A stretch of DNA of 64,000 nucleotides. It comes from Burkholderiales bacterium. GTDB lineage: Bacteria; Pseudomonadota; Gammaproteobacteria; Burkholderiales; JAEUOS01. The DNA is taken from NCBI GenBank assembly GCA_016790635.1, contig JAEUOR010000054.1:1-64000 (forward strand). The letters run 5' to 3'. Of this stretch, positions 25,925 to 34,531 are shown piece after piece (the stretch's first letter is position 1; each line of letters opens with the position of its first letter). The notes beneath the pieces were generated by a model. The model was given only the letters and a program-made list of their open reading frames with translations, did no database searches and had not been told where the DNA came from. The position numbers and the translations under genes were made by a program.

Positions 25925-26875
25925 ATGGAACCGGCTTTGCCGCGCGCCCGTCTGCTCGCGCTAATCCCGCTCCCGCGCGCCGCGGCAGCGGCCATCGGCG
26001 AGCGGCACGACCTGTGCGCCCTGCCCGGCGCATCCGCCGAGGAGGCGATCGCGCGTTTTGGCGGCGCGGGCATCCGCGCCGTGGTCACCAACGGCTCGAC
26101 CGGGATTTCCGCCGCGCAGATGGAACGCCTGCCCGACCTCGAGATCGTTTGCGCATTCGGCGCCGGCTACGAGAACGTCGACGTCGCCGCCGCGCGCGCG
26201 CGCGGCATCGTCGTCACCTACGCGCCCGGCGCCAACGACGCCACCGTCGCCGACCATGCGCTCGGCCTGATGCTCGCGCTCGCGCGCGGCTACCCGGAAC
26301 TCGACGCCGCCGTGCGCCGCGGCGAGTGGCACAAGGCGCGCGGCGAGCGCGCCACCTTGAACGGCGCGCGCGCCGGCATCATCGGGCTCGGGCGCATCGG
26401 AGCGCGCATCGCCTCGCGCGCAGCGGCCTTCGACATGTCGGTCTCGTACTGCACGAGAACACCGCGGCCGGACGTGCCGTGGCGTCACTGCCCGAGCGTC
26501 GCCCTGCTTGCGCGCGAAAGCGATTTCCTCATCGCCGCATGTCCCGGCGGCGCGGGCACCCGCCACCTCGTCGACACGGGCGTGCTGGCCGCGCTGGGGC
26601 CCGCCGGCTACTTCGTCAACATCTCGCGTGGCAGCGTGGTCGACACCGCGGCGCTGGTGGCGGCGCTGCAGAGCGGCGGCATCGCTGGCGCCGGGCTCGA
26701 CGTCTTCGAGGGCGAGCCGGACATTCCCGCGGCATTGCTCGAATGCCGCAACACCGTGTTCACGCCGCACATCGCCGGCCGCTCGCCGGCGGCGATCGCG
26801 ACGCAGACCAATATGCTGTTAGCCGGCCTGGATGCGCATCTGCGTGGAGCGGTCGTGCCATGCCGGATCCAGTGA
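25925..26875 (+). CDS. D-isomer-specific 2-hydroxyacid dehydrogenase
   Basis: A 316-residue NAD(P)-dependent oxidoreductase. The Rossmann motif is IIGLGRIGARIA (near residue 157). The catalytic triad elements are Arg in NISRGSVVDTAALV, Glu in GLDVFEGEPDIP and His in VFTPHIAGRS. The sequence is nearest the glyoxylate/hydroxypyruvate reductase type. It is the third enzyme gene of the rightward operon, so it could reduce or oxidise an oxo/hydroxy acid made by the FAH- and VOC-family enzymes. An in-frame extension upstream overlaps the VOC gene. The ATG used gives the N-terminus normal for the family. Confidence 0.9.
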   Translation: MEPALPRARLLALIPLPRAAAAAIGERHDLCALPGASAEEAIARFGGAGIRAVVTNGSTGISAAQMERLPDLEIVCAFGAGYENVDVAAARARGIVVTYAPGANDATVADHALGLMLALARGYPELDAAVRRGEWHKARGERATLNGARAGIIGLGRIGARIASRAAAFDMSVSYCTRTPRPDVPWRHCPSVALLARESDFLIAACPGGAGTRHLVDTGVLAALGPAGYFVNISRGSVVDTAALVAALQSGGIAGAGLDVFEGEPDIPAALLECRNTVFTPHIAGRSPAAIATQTNMLLAGLDAHLRGAVVPCRIQ

Positions 26876-26927
26876 TGCCTGCACGTCACCCACACTGCTG
26901 CCCGAACCCGCACCCACCACATCGACC

Positions 26928-27638
26928 ATGACCACCATTGCTTCGAGAATCGTCAATGCCCTGGCCGGCGACATCATCAACGGAGTCCTCTCTCCGGGAC
27001 ACCGCCTCGAGGAAAAGGCGCTGGCCGAGCGCTTCGCCGTCTCGCGCACGCCGGTGCGCGAAGCCCTGCGCGAGATGGGTGCGCGCGGCCTCATCGATCT
27101 TGTGCCGCGCCGCGGCGGCGTGGTCGCCAACATCGGCATGAGCGAGTTGTCCGACATGCTCGAGGCCGAATGCGAAGTCGAATCGTTGTGCGCGCAGCTC
27201 GCGGCCCAGCGCATGGGGATGGTGGAGAAAAAGCGGCTCGAAAGCCTGCATCAGCAGATCGAGGCGCATGTGCGTGACGGTGCGCTGGCGCAATACCTGG
27301 ACCTGAACAAGAAGTTCCACGATCTGATCTGCACCGGCACCCGCAACCGCACCATCGCAGAGTTGGTGCGCGGGTTGCGCGACCGGCTGGCACCCTTCCG
27401 CCAGGCCCAGGAAGGCACCGAAAGGCGCCTGGAAGTGGCGCAGGAGGAGCATGCCGCGGTGGTCGAGGCGATCCTGACCTCCGACGGCTCCGCTGCCTAT
27501 GCGGCGATGCGCAACCACAACGCGAGGCTGAGCACCCGAGTGCTCGATCGCCTGCGCGAGGCGCGACTCGATCGGGCGGCGCCCGGCCACGAGCAGCGGA
27601 CCGCGTCCTCGGCGAGGATGGATTCGCACACCGGCTGA
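26928..27638 (+). CDS. GntR-family transcriptional regulator (FadR/FCD subfamily)
   Basis: A 236-residue regulator. The N-terminal winged helix-turn-helix spans about residues 8-72 (IINGVLSPGHRLEEKALAER, then VSRTPVREALREM, the GntR signature). An all-helical FCD ligand domain follows (about 80-210), with metal-binding candidates in DLNKKFHDLICTG and the EEHAAVVEAI His. It likely senses a carboxylate. It is encoded inside the catabolic operon and is the natural controller of the divergent promoter at 24.7 kb, where ATGTATACAT and TGTG-N4-CACA palindromes occur. No RBS is obvious before the ATG. Confidence 0.88.
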   Translation: MTTIASRIVNALAGDIINGVLSPGHRLEEKALAERFAVSRTPVREALREMGARGLIDLVPRRGGVVANIGMSELSDMLEAECEVESLCAQLAAQRMGMVEKKRLESLHQQIEAHVRDGALAQYLDLNKKFHDLICTGTRNRTIAELVRGLRDRLAPFRQAQEGTERRLEVAQEEHAAVVEAILTSDGSAAYAAMRNHNARLSTRVLDRLREARLDRAAPGHEQRTASSARMDSHTG

Positions 27639-27660
27639 TGGGATTAATGAAAGGTCGAGC

Positions 27661-28161
27661 ATGCAGACCAAGGCGAGGGACAAGAAGTCGGGCGGAAAGA
27701 TCGTGCGCACGTTCACCGTCAACGGCAGGCGCCGGCGCGTCACGGCATTTCCGGATCAGCCGCTCCTGTGGGTGCTGCGCGAGAAGCTGGGCCTGACCGG
27801 AACCAAATTCGGCTGCGGCATCGCCGCCTGCGGCGCATGTATGGTGCACATCGATGGTCGGCTGGCGTATTCCTGCCAGCGCCGCTTCGATACCCTCGGA
27901 GGTCGGGCGGTGACCACCATCGAGGGCTTGTCCGAGGATGCCAGCCACCCGCTGCAAAAGGCCTGGGTCGCGGAACAGGCGCCGCAATGCGGCTATTGCC
28001 AATCCGGCCAGATCATGCGCGCTGCGGCGCTGCTCAAGGAGACCCCCAAGCCGGATCGCAAGCAGATCGTGCAGGCGATGTCCTCCAACCTATGTCGCTG
28101 CGCATCCTACGATCGCATCGTCGCGGCGATTGAACGCGTCGTCGCCGGTGGCAGATCATGA
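27661..28161 (+). CDS. (2Fe-2S)-binding subunit of a second two-subunit molybdenum hydroxylase
   Basis: A 166-residue subunit with cluster ligands C52, C57, C60 and C72 (GCGIAACGACMV) and C110, C113, C145 and C147 ([10 protein letters not shown] and CRC). It carries a basic N-terminal extension of about 15 residues (QTKARDKKSGGK) not seen in the paralogue at 10651. The ATG follows AAAGGTCGAGC. The stop overlaps the Mo-subunit start by 4 bp. Role: electron transfer from the molybdenum centre. It lies immediately downstream of the GntR gene and is probably part of the same regulated unit. Confidence 0.92.
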   Translation: MQTKARDKKSGGKIVRTFTVNGRRRRVTAFPDQPLLWVLREKLGLTGTKFGCGIAACGACMVHIDGRLAYSCQRRFDTLGGRAVTTIEGLSEDASHPLQKAWVAEQAPQCGYCQSGQIMRAAALLKETPKPDRKQIVQAMSSNLCRCASYDRIVAAIERVVAGGRS

Positions 28162-30410
28162 GCCCCCGCGCGCCCGCCCCGACCCGGTCCGCCGTCGGGC
28201 CCGAAGCCCCGGCGCGGCGGCGCTTCATGCGCACCGCGCCTGGCATCGCGCTGGCTTTCCGCGTCGCGCCCGGCCTGCTCCTGGCGATGGGCGATGCCCG
28301 CGCCGCGGGGGACGACGGTCTGACCGCGAACGCCTGGGTGCACATCACTCCGCGCGGAACCATCCTGATCCAGTGCCCAACCTCGGAGATGGGGCAGGGC
28401 ATCATGACCTCGCTGCCCCTGCTCGTGGCCGAGGAACTCGACGCACGCTGGCAGGACGTGCGCGTCGTGCAGGCGGGCGCGTCGCCTGCGTTCCTCAACC
28501 CGGTTCACTTCCGCACCCAGGGCGTGGGCGGCAGTCGCAGCATGCGCGGCTACTGGCTGCCGATGCGCTTGGCCGGCGCGCAGGCGCGACGCGTCCTGCT
28601 GGCCAACGCTGCGGAGCATTGGTCGGTGCCGGTCGCCGAACTGGTCACCGCCGACGGCAGGGTCAGCCACGCAGCGACCGCGCGATCGATGGGCTACGGC
28701 CAGATCGCCGCCTTCGCGCGGGTTCCCGCCGGACTGGCTCTCGTCACCGAAGCCGAGCTCAAGCCACGCTCGGCGTGGCGCCTGATCGGCCGCGACCAGG
28801 CGCGCGTCGACGTGCCGGCCAAGGTCAACGGCACGGCGATATACGGCATCGACGTCCGGCTTGACGGCATGCTGCATGCGTCCATCCTGCGCCCGCCGGT
28901 GGCGACGTTTCCGCATCCGCAATTCGCCCCCGACATCGGCATCGCGCCCCGAGTCATCGACGATCGCGGCGCGCTGGCCATCGACGGCGTCCTCAAGATC
29001 ATCCCCCTCGCGCACGGCGTCGCGGTGGTCGCGGACGACTACTGGGCCAGCGTGCTGGGCAAGCGCGCGCTCAAGGTCGAATGGCAGCACGGGCACCGCG
29101 CCGAGAGCTACGACAGCGAAAAGGTGCTGGAGGAATTCGCTGCGATCGCGCGCGACCCCGCGCGTCGCGGCCAGCTCCGCGAAACGGGCAAGGGTGACGA
29201 AGCATTCGCGATGGCCGCGTCGATCATGGCGTCCGAATTCGCAAGCGAGCACGCCTACCACGCGGCGATGGAGCCGCAGAACGCGACCGCCTGGGTGCGG
29301 GGCGACGCAGTCGATCTATGGACGCCGACCCAGGGGCAGCTGTGGGCGCAAGAGGTGGCGGCCAAGGCGGCCGGCACCGTCCCGGCCAAAGTGCGCGTGC
29401 ACACCATGCTTCTGGGTGGCGGCTTCGGCCTCAAGACCGAGCAGTTGGTCAACGAGGAGGCGGTGCTGCTGTCGAAAGCCATGCAGCGGCCGGTCAAGGT
29501 GACCTGGAACCGCGAGGACGATATGCAGAACGGCGCCTACCGGCCGGCCACCGCACAACGCCTGGAAGCGGCGTTGTCCGCCGATGGCCGCATCGCCGCC
29601 TGGCGCATGCGACTGGTGGCCGATTCGGTGACCCTGCGCGCGCGCAAGCAGTCATGGGAGCAGACTCGCGCCTACGACGTGGTGGTCATGTCGGGCGCGA
29701 CATCGTCCTACACCATCCCCCACAAACGCCACGAATACATCCACGAAGCGCGCGGCATCGCGGCGGGCTATCTCAACGCCAACGGCGCCGGTTTCACGGT
29801 ATTCGCGGTCGAGTCCTTTGTCGATGAAATCGCCGCCAAGCTGGGCCAGGACCCGCTTGCGTTCCGGCTCGGCATGTCGAGCAACCCGCGCGCCAGGCAG
29901 GTGCTTGAAGGCGTGGCGGAAATGGCCGATTGGCGGCGCAAGCGGCCCGGTCGCGGCCTTGGCGTCGCGTACTACGACGGCGGCGAGTGGAACTGCCCTT
30001 GTGCACAGGTGGCGGAGGTCTCGGTTGATCGCTTGAACGGGGCGATCACCGTACACAAGCTCTGGGCGGCGATAGAGCCGGGCATCGCGGTACAACCCGC
30101 GCACCTGATCCAGCAGGCACGCACCGGCATCGTCTACGGCGTGGGGCTGGCGCTGCGCGAACGCATCACCATCAAGGCGGGCGTGGTGCAGGAAGCCAAC
30201 TTCAACGACTATCAGGTCACGCGCGCCCACGAGATGCCGGACATCGAGGTCCGCATCGTGGGCGGCTCCAACAGCGTGTCGGGCGGCGGGCAGATCGGCG
30301 TGGCGCCGGTGGCCCCGGCGATCGCCAATGCCGTTGCCGCATTGACCGGAGTTCGGCTGCGCCGGCTGCCGATGTTGGCTGGTCGCGTGAAGGCGGCGCT
30401 GCAGGCGTAG
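28158..30410 (+). CDS. Molybdopterin-binding subunit of a second xanthine-oxidase-family enzyme, with Gln at the catalytic Glu position
   Basis: A 750-residue IorB/XdhB-like subunit. The N-terminus RRRFMRTAPGIALAFRVAPG resembles a Tat signal. Family elements are EMGQGIMTSLPLLVAEEL, LLGGGFGLKTEQLV and GAGFTVFAVESFVDEIA. Near the C-terminus the family's catalytic Glu lies in a G-x-G-E motif. Here the motif reads GGGQIGVAPVAP, with Gln712 in the Glu position, while the paralogue at 11181 keeps Glu. That predicts altered chemistry, or loss of the classic hydroxylase reaction. No FAD subunit or maturation gene is adjacent. It ends the catabolic operon and converges with an ATP-grasp-like gene. Confidence 0.88.
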   Translation: MSPRAPAPTRSAVGPEAPARRRFMRTAPGIALAFRVAPGLLLAMGDARAAGDDGLTANAWVHITPRGTILIQCPTSEMGQGIMTSLPLLVAEELDARWQDVRVVQAGASPAFLNPVHFRTQGVGGSRSMRGYWLPMRLAGAQARRVLLANAAEHWSVPVAELVTADGRVSHAATARSMGYGQIAAFARVPAGLALVTEAELKPRSAWRLIGRDQARVDVPAKVNGTAIYGIDVRLDGMLHASILRPPVATFPHPQFAPDIGIAPRVIDDRGALAIDGVLKIIPLAHGVAVVADDYWASVLGKRALKVEWQHGHRAESYDSEKVLEEFAAIARDPARRGQLRETGKGDEAFAMAASIMASEFASEHAYHAAMEPQNATAWVRGDAVDLWTPTQGQLWAQEVAAKAAGTVPAKVRVHTMLLGGGFGLKTEQLVNEEAVLLSKAMQRPVKVTWNREDDMQNGAYRPATAQRLEAALSADGRIAAWRMRLVADSVTLRARKQSWEQTRAYDVVVMSGATSSYTIPHKRHEYIHEARGIAAGYLNANGAGFTVFAVESFVDEIAAKLGQDPLAFRLGMSSNPRARQVLEGVAEMADWRRKRPGRGLGVAYYDGGEWNCPCAQVAEVSVDRLNGAITVHKLWAAIEPGIAVQPAHLIQQARTGIVYGVGLALRERITIKAGVVQEANFNDYQVTRAHEMPDIEVRIVGGSNSVSGGGQIGVAPVAPAIANAVAALTGVRLRRLPMLAGRVKAALQA

Positions 30411-30512
30411 CAGGATTTGGGAAGATTCTGCAGGCACTGTCCAGCGCGGAACAGGCGCATCCCCCCTACGCCCTGCTCGGCGCATCCGCGCCCCCCTGCC
30501 GCGGTCGCATCG

Positions 30513-31637
30513 CTAGCGATGCCGCTCCTTGAGCCCCGCATTCACGCGTGCAAGCGTGGCACGCGCCAGGGGGTCGAGCACGGACTGCGGATACGGCGAG
30601 ACGCTGCTGACATTGATCTCGCACAGCACATAGGTGTCGCCGCCGTTCGCGTCTTTGGGCCCGAGCAGGAAGTCGCAGTCCCACAGCACCGGCAGATCCT
30701 CGGTTGCGAGACCGAACAATTGTTTCAACTGCGGCAGCCACTCCGATTCGAGCTGCCGCTTGAGCGCCTGGAACTCCGGCTTGTCCGGCGGGAAATAGAG
30801 TCGCGTCGAGGTGGCGGGAAAAGCATCGCGCGGCGCGCCCGGCGGCGCGGGACAAAGCGCGTTGACAGCCTGGTGGCCGAAGCCTTCCACCTTGTCGTGC
30901 ACCAGGTAACAACGGATCATCCCTTCGGGCAGGCGTGACTGCCACGGCTGATCGATCATGCGCCCGTTGCCCTTGAAGTAGCCGGTACATCGTTCGACAA
31001 AGGCGTCGAGCGCGAGCACCTCTTCGGGGCTGCCGCGCGGCGCTTCGCGCACGCGCACCTGGCGGAGGGTCACGCCGCCCCCGCTGGGCGCATTGCCGCC
31101 CGCGACAGGCTCGACTTTCCAGATACCCTGCCCGCTGTGGCCGCGAAACTGCTTGAGCACACGCGTCTCACCGGCCGCATGATGGGCTTGCAACGCGGCA
31201 CGCAGCGCCTGCGGCGTGGCGTGCGCCCGCGTGCCCGGTGCGCTCCACGAGAGCGACTGCGTATCGGCCAGCACCTGCTTGGTGCCGATCTTCATGATCA
31301 CGTCGGGATGGGTGCTGACGTAAACGCCGGCCCCTGCAACCTCTCGCAGCAGTGCGTCCAGGTGCGCGCGGTCGTGCCCGGCCTCGATCGGATTGACCCA
31401 GACCAGGGCGGCGTGCATTTGCAGCAGATCTCTTCGCACCTGGTCCCGAAAATCGTCGTGATAGACGACTGGCACGCCGGTGAGGCCGACGGCAGCCAGC
31501 GCGGGAAAGAGCGTGGGGACCTTGCTGTTTTCCGGCGTTGCGTCGCGGCGGCGCTCCGCGTCACCGTGATAAATCACAGCGACCCGAAAAGGACCGTCCG
31601 AAGAAGGTGCGGAAGAGGGGATTTTCGCGGTGTCCAT
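30513..31637 (-). CDS. Cj0069-like protein with ATP-grasp character
   Basis: A 374-residue protein starting MDTAKIPSSAPSS, with GGAG 6 bp upstream of the ATG. Visible segments are YVSTHPDVIMKIGTKQVLAD, RVLKQFRGHSGQGIWKVEP (a glycine-rich nucleotide-binding type loop) and DLPVLWDCDFLLGPKDANGGDTYVLCEINVSSVSPYPQSV. The last has the acidic D-x-D and E-I-N-V-S pattern seen at the Mg-ATP site of ATP-grasp ligases. It resembles the family annotated as Cj0069, of unknown substrate, so a ligase forming an amide or peptide bond is plausible. It converges with the molybdenum enzyme gene and is divergent from a HAD hydrolase gene. Confidence 0.55.
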   Translation of the reverse strand: MDTAKIPSSAPSSDGPFRVAVIYHGDAERRRDATPENSKVPTLFPALAAVGLTGVPVVYHDDFRDQVRRDLLQMHAALVWVNPIEAGHDRAHLDALLREVAGAGVYVSTHPDVIMKIGTKQVLADTQSLSWSAPGTRAHATPQALRAALQAHHAAGETRVLKQFRGHSGQGIWKVEPVAGGNAPSGGGVTLRQVRVREAPRGSPEEVLALDAFVERCTGYFKGNGRMIDQPWQSRLPEGMIRCYLVHDKVEGFGHQAVNALCPAPPGAPRDAFPATSTRLYFPPDKPEFQALKRQLESEWLPQLKQLFGLATEDLPVLWDCDFLLGPKDANGGDTYVLCEINVSSVSPYPQSVLDPLARATLARVNAGLKERHR

Positions 31638-31830
31638 GGTTGCTCCGGTACAGGCAACGCAGAACTTGGGCAGTTGGACACCGCCGATGCACCGGGAGTC
31701 TGCGCGATTCCCGAACCCGCATCGTAGCCGATCGTGCGTCGCGACACAATCGACATCGCGAATCTTCACTTCCCCGTCTCCGACCCGGCGCGGTTAGAGT
31801 GTCGGCATCCCCGGTTCGCCCGCTTCGGTC

Positions 31831-32451
31831 ATGACCCAAAAATACGACGCCGTCCTCTTCGACCTGCTCACCGCTCTCATCGATTCCTGGGCCGTGTGGA
31901 ACCGCGCAGCCGGGTCGGAAGAAGCGGGCCGTCGATGGCGTGCCGAGTACCTGAAGCTCACCTACGGCTGCGGCGCCTATCGCCCCTACGAAACGCTCGT
32001 GGCCGAGGCGGCCGAATCGGTCGGCCTGGGGACTGCCTATGCCGACCGGCTGGAAGCGGCATGGAACGACCTGCAGGCCTGGCCCGGGGTCGATGCGACG
32101 CTGGCCCAACTGAAGCAGCGGCATCGCCTGGGCATCGTCACCAATTGCTCCGAGCGCCTGGGTCGCGCCGCCGCGGCTCGGGTCAACGTGCCCTTCGACG
32201 TCGTGGTCACCTCGGAGCGCGCCGGCTTCTACAAGCCCGACCCACGGCCCTATCGCCTGGCGCTGAACGAACTCGGACTGCCCGCAAGCCGGGTGCTGTT
32301 CGTCGCCGGCTCGGGCTTCGACTTGATCGGCACTGCCAGGGTCGGCCTGGACACCTACTGGCACAACCGCGTGGGTCTGATGCCCCCGCCCGGAGCGCCG
32401 CGTCCCTTGCGGGAGTCACCCGACATCACCGGGGTGCTCGACCTGGTCTGA
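31831..32451 (+). CDS. HAD-superfamily hydrolase (haloacid dehalogenase-like)
   Basis: A 206-residue HAD protein. Motif I is VLFDLLTALIDS with the nucleophilic Asp at about residue 11. Motif II is IVTNCSERLG (Ser/Asn), and motif III is Lys in GFYKPDPRPYRLAL. Motif IV is reduced (VLFVAGSGFDLIGTARVG). The FDLLTALIDSW start is characteristic of small dehalogenase/phosphatase-like members. The start codon is 193 bp from the divergent ATP-grasp-like gene, leaving room for promoters in both directions. Phosphatase or dehalogenase activity is possible. Substrate unknown. Confidence 0.85.
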   Translation: MTQKYDAVLFDLLTALIDSWAVWNRAAGSEEAGRRWRAEYLKLTYGCGAYRPYETLVAEAAESVGLGTAYADRLEAAWNDLQAWPGVDATLAQLKQRHRLGIVTNCSERLGRAAAARVNVPFDVVVTSERAGFYKPDPRPYRLALNELGLPASRVLFVAGSGFDLIGTARVGLDTYWHNRVGLMPPPGAPRPLRESPDITGVLDLV

Positions 32452-32470
32452 ACACCAACAGCTGCATCGA

Positions 32471-33400
32471 TCACGCCGCGCGGGTCGCGTGCGCTGTCAC
32501 CATCTCCAGCACCCGCGCGCCGTCTTCGCCGACGATCTCGCTCTTGACCACCGCGAAGCTGCGTCCGGCATGAAGGGGTGCGGACCGACAGGTGAGGTGC
32601 GCGCCGCGGCCCGGGCTGATGAACCATGCGGAAAGGTTGGACAGAACGGTATGTCGCGGCGCCGCAGCCATGGCAGTGTGCGCGGCCAGGCCCAGCAGGA
32701 TGCCGCCCTGTACGTGACCAACACGGTTGGCCATGTGTGGCCCGGGCGCGACCCGGCAGGTCGCCCCGTCGTCGTCGGCCGCGGGAGTGATGTCCCAGAA
32801 ACGCCGCAGGAAATTTGCTGCGCCGTCGTTGAGCACGGTCTCGCAGCGCGCGAGGATGCGTGCTTCGCGTTCGTCGAGGTCTGCGGGCATCAGTACCGGC
32901 GCATCGGTGCGTCCGGTGCTCTGCCAGGGTAGTGGCGCCAGGGAGCGCGTACCGGGCGGTGGCGGCAGGCGCACAAAGGCGGCGTTGCCATGGCAGACGG
33001 TCTGCCCGTCCATGGTCGCGGTGGCGCTGGACAATAGTTGACCCACTGCGTCGCCTTGGGTCTGACCCGCAAAGCGGCTTTTCACCTCGAAATCGCCCTC
33101 AAGGGGAGCGCCGGTGAACTGCGCATAGAGCTGCGCAGTGGCGATGCGCTCGCCGGGCCGGATGAACAGGCGCGTCGCGGTGCCAAGCGCCGCGTCCAGT
33201 GTCATGAGGGCTGCGGTCAGTTCCATGCGACCACGCCCGTCGTCGCAATGCGCGCCGTAGGGGATCACGACCCGTGCGTCTTCGCGGCCGATGTGCGGCC
33301 ACCTCGTGTCGAGGAAGTGCCCGGTGAAAGACAGTCCCGGGTTGCGGTCGGTCGCGATGCCCGCCAGAACGCGGGCGCGGATCGCTTCGGTCGGGTTCAG
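32471..33400 (-). CDS. Tandem-hotdog acyl-CoA thioesterase-like protein, probable CTG start
   Basis: Homology-like protein sequence runs well upstream of the first conventional start (GTG at 33268). The frame reads LNPTEAIRARVLAGIATDRN and continues through GLSFTGHFLDTRWP into IPYGAHCDDGRGRMELTAAL. There is no ATG, GTG or TTG in that stretch. A CTG at 33398-33400 overlaps the upstream gene's stop as CTGA, the same geometry as the ATGA overlaps in this window, and an AGGCGGA lies before it. This gives 309 residues with two hotdog units, the second carrying the PHMANRVGHVQGGILLGLAAH signature. Likely a CoA-thioester hydrolase, coupled to the Bug receptor gene. If the GTG were used, the first hotdog would be cut. 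Confidence 0.7.
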   Translation of the reverse strand: MNPTEAIRARVLAGIATDRNPGLSFTGHFLDTRWPHIGREDARVVIPYGAHCDDGRGRMELTAALMTLDAALGTATRLFIRPGERIATAQLYAQFTGAPLEGDFEVKSRFAGQTQGDAVGQLLSSATATMDGQTVCHGNAAFVRLPPPPGTRSLAPLPWQSTGRTDAPVLMPADLDEREARILARCETVLNDGAANFLRRFWDITPAADDDGATCRVAPGPHMANRVGHVQGGILLGLAAHTAMAAAPRHTVLSNLSAWFISPGRGAHLTCRSAPLHAGRSFAVVKSEIVGEDGARVLEMVTAHATRAA

Positions 33401-34359
33401 TCGTCCGCCTTGAATCCAGAGGCCTTGATGACCGCGCCCCAGCGCTCGTAGTCGGCCTTGAACAGGGCCGCGAACGCTTCCGGCGTCGTGCCGGTAGGCT
33501 CGACGCCCATGTTGCGCATGCGTTCGGCGGTCGCCGGCGCCTTGATGGCGGCGACGATGGCCGCGTTGAGGCGCCGCACCAGGTCCGGCGCCATGCCTGG
33601 CGGGCCGACCATCGCGTACCAGGCACCGCCCTCGATGTTGTAGCCCTGCTCGCGCAAGGTCGGTACGTCGGGCAGGACCGGGGAGCGGCGGGCCGACGAC
33701 ACCGCGATGGCGCGCAGCTTGCCGGCCTTGACCTGATTGGAAATATCAGCCGAGGTCGTCGACAGCAGGTTGACCTCGCCGCCGATGGTCGCAGTGACGG
33801 CCGGCGCCGTTCCCTTGTAGGGAATGTGGGTCATCTCGATGCCGGCATACTTGGCGAACATGAGGGTGAAGAAGTGCGGCAGCGAGCCCGCGGCGGCGGA
33901 CGCGAAGTCGCCGCGGCGCGGCTCCTTCTTCACCAGCGCCACGTAGTCTCTGAGCGTCGACGCCGGGACGTTGGGTCCCAGGGCAAAGGCGATATCGAAG
34001 GTCGAGATCTGCGTGATCGGGGTGAAGTCGGTCAGCGGATTGAAGTCCGCGGCCTTGACCGAATGCGGCTGCAGCATGGTGCCGAAGGGCGTCATCAGCA
34101 ACGTGGTGCCGTCCGGCGGCGCGGCCTTGACCAGCTTGGCCGCCGCCAGCCCGCCGCCACCGGGCCGGTTCTCGACCACGATCGGACGGTCGAATCCGGC
34201 GCGCATGCCCTCGGCCAGCGCGCGTGTCATGGTGTCGGAGGTTGCGCCGGGCGGAAAGCCGACGATGAGCTTGAGGGGCGCCTGCGCCGCGACCACCGCT
34301 GGCAAGGCGGCGGCGAAGAGCGCGGCGGCAAGGCTGGCCAGCGGACGGGCAAATGCCAT
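33397..34359 (-). CDS. Bug-family (TctC-like) periplasmic solute-binding protein
   Basis: A 320-residue receptor starting MAFARPLASLAAALFAAALP, a Sec signal cleaved near VVAAQA. The mature signature is LKLIVGFPPGATSDTMTRAL, with PPDGTTLLM and EMTHIPYKGTAPAVTATIGG further on. It binds a small organic acid in the periplasm. It is the third such protein in the window and has no linked TctAB permease. Its stop overlaps the CTG start proposed for the thioesterase gene. A DUF2306-type membrane gene is divergent 172 bp away. Confidence 0.92.
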   Translation of the reverse strand: MAFARPLASLAAALFAAALPAVVAAQAPLKLIVGFPPGATSDTMTRALAEGMRAGFDRPIVVENRPGGGGLAAAKLVKAAPPDGTTLLMTPFGTMLQPHSVKAADFNPLTDFTPITQISTFDIAFALGPNVPASTLRDYVALVKKEPRRGDFASAAAGSLPHFFTLMFAKYAGIEMTHIPYKGTAPAVTATIGGEVNLLSTTSADISNQVKAGKLRAIAVSSARRSPVLPDVPTLREQGYNIEGGAWYAMVGPPGMAPDLVRRLNAAIVAAIKAPATAERMRNMGVEPTGTTPEAFAALFKADYERWGAVIKASGFKADD

Positions 34360-34531
34360 GACGATGTCCTGAAGAGGTGACGACCGAAAGCGCAATCGTA
34401 GTCCATCCGGCCCGGTTCGTCGCGCCATGGCGCATTTCGTCGCGCCGGCACGCACTTCGTCGCATGGCGCTGGCCGCCGGCGCTCCTGCCGGCCAGACTG
34501 CGCTCCATCGCAATGTTTCCCGGAGATCCGC

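Noticed and set aside
33266..33268. GTG start for the tandem-hotdog gene
   Set aside because: Conserved-looking protein sequence with typical codon bias lies upstream in frame, so the GTG would truncate the first domain.
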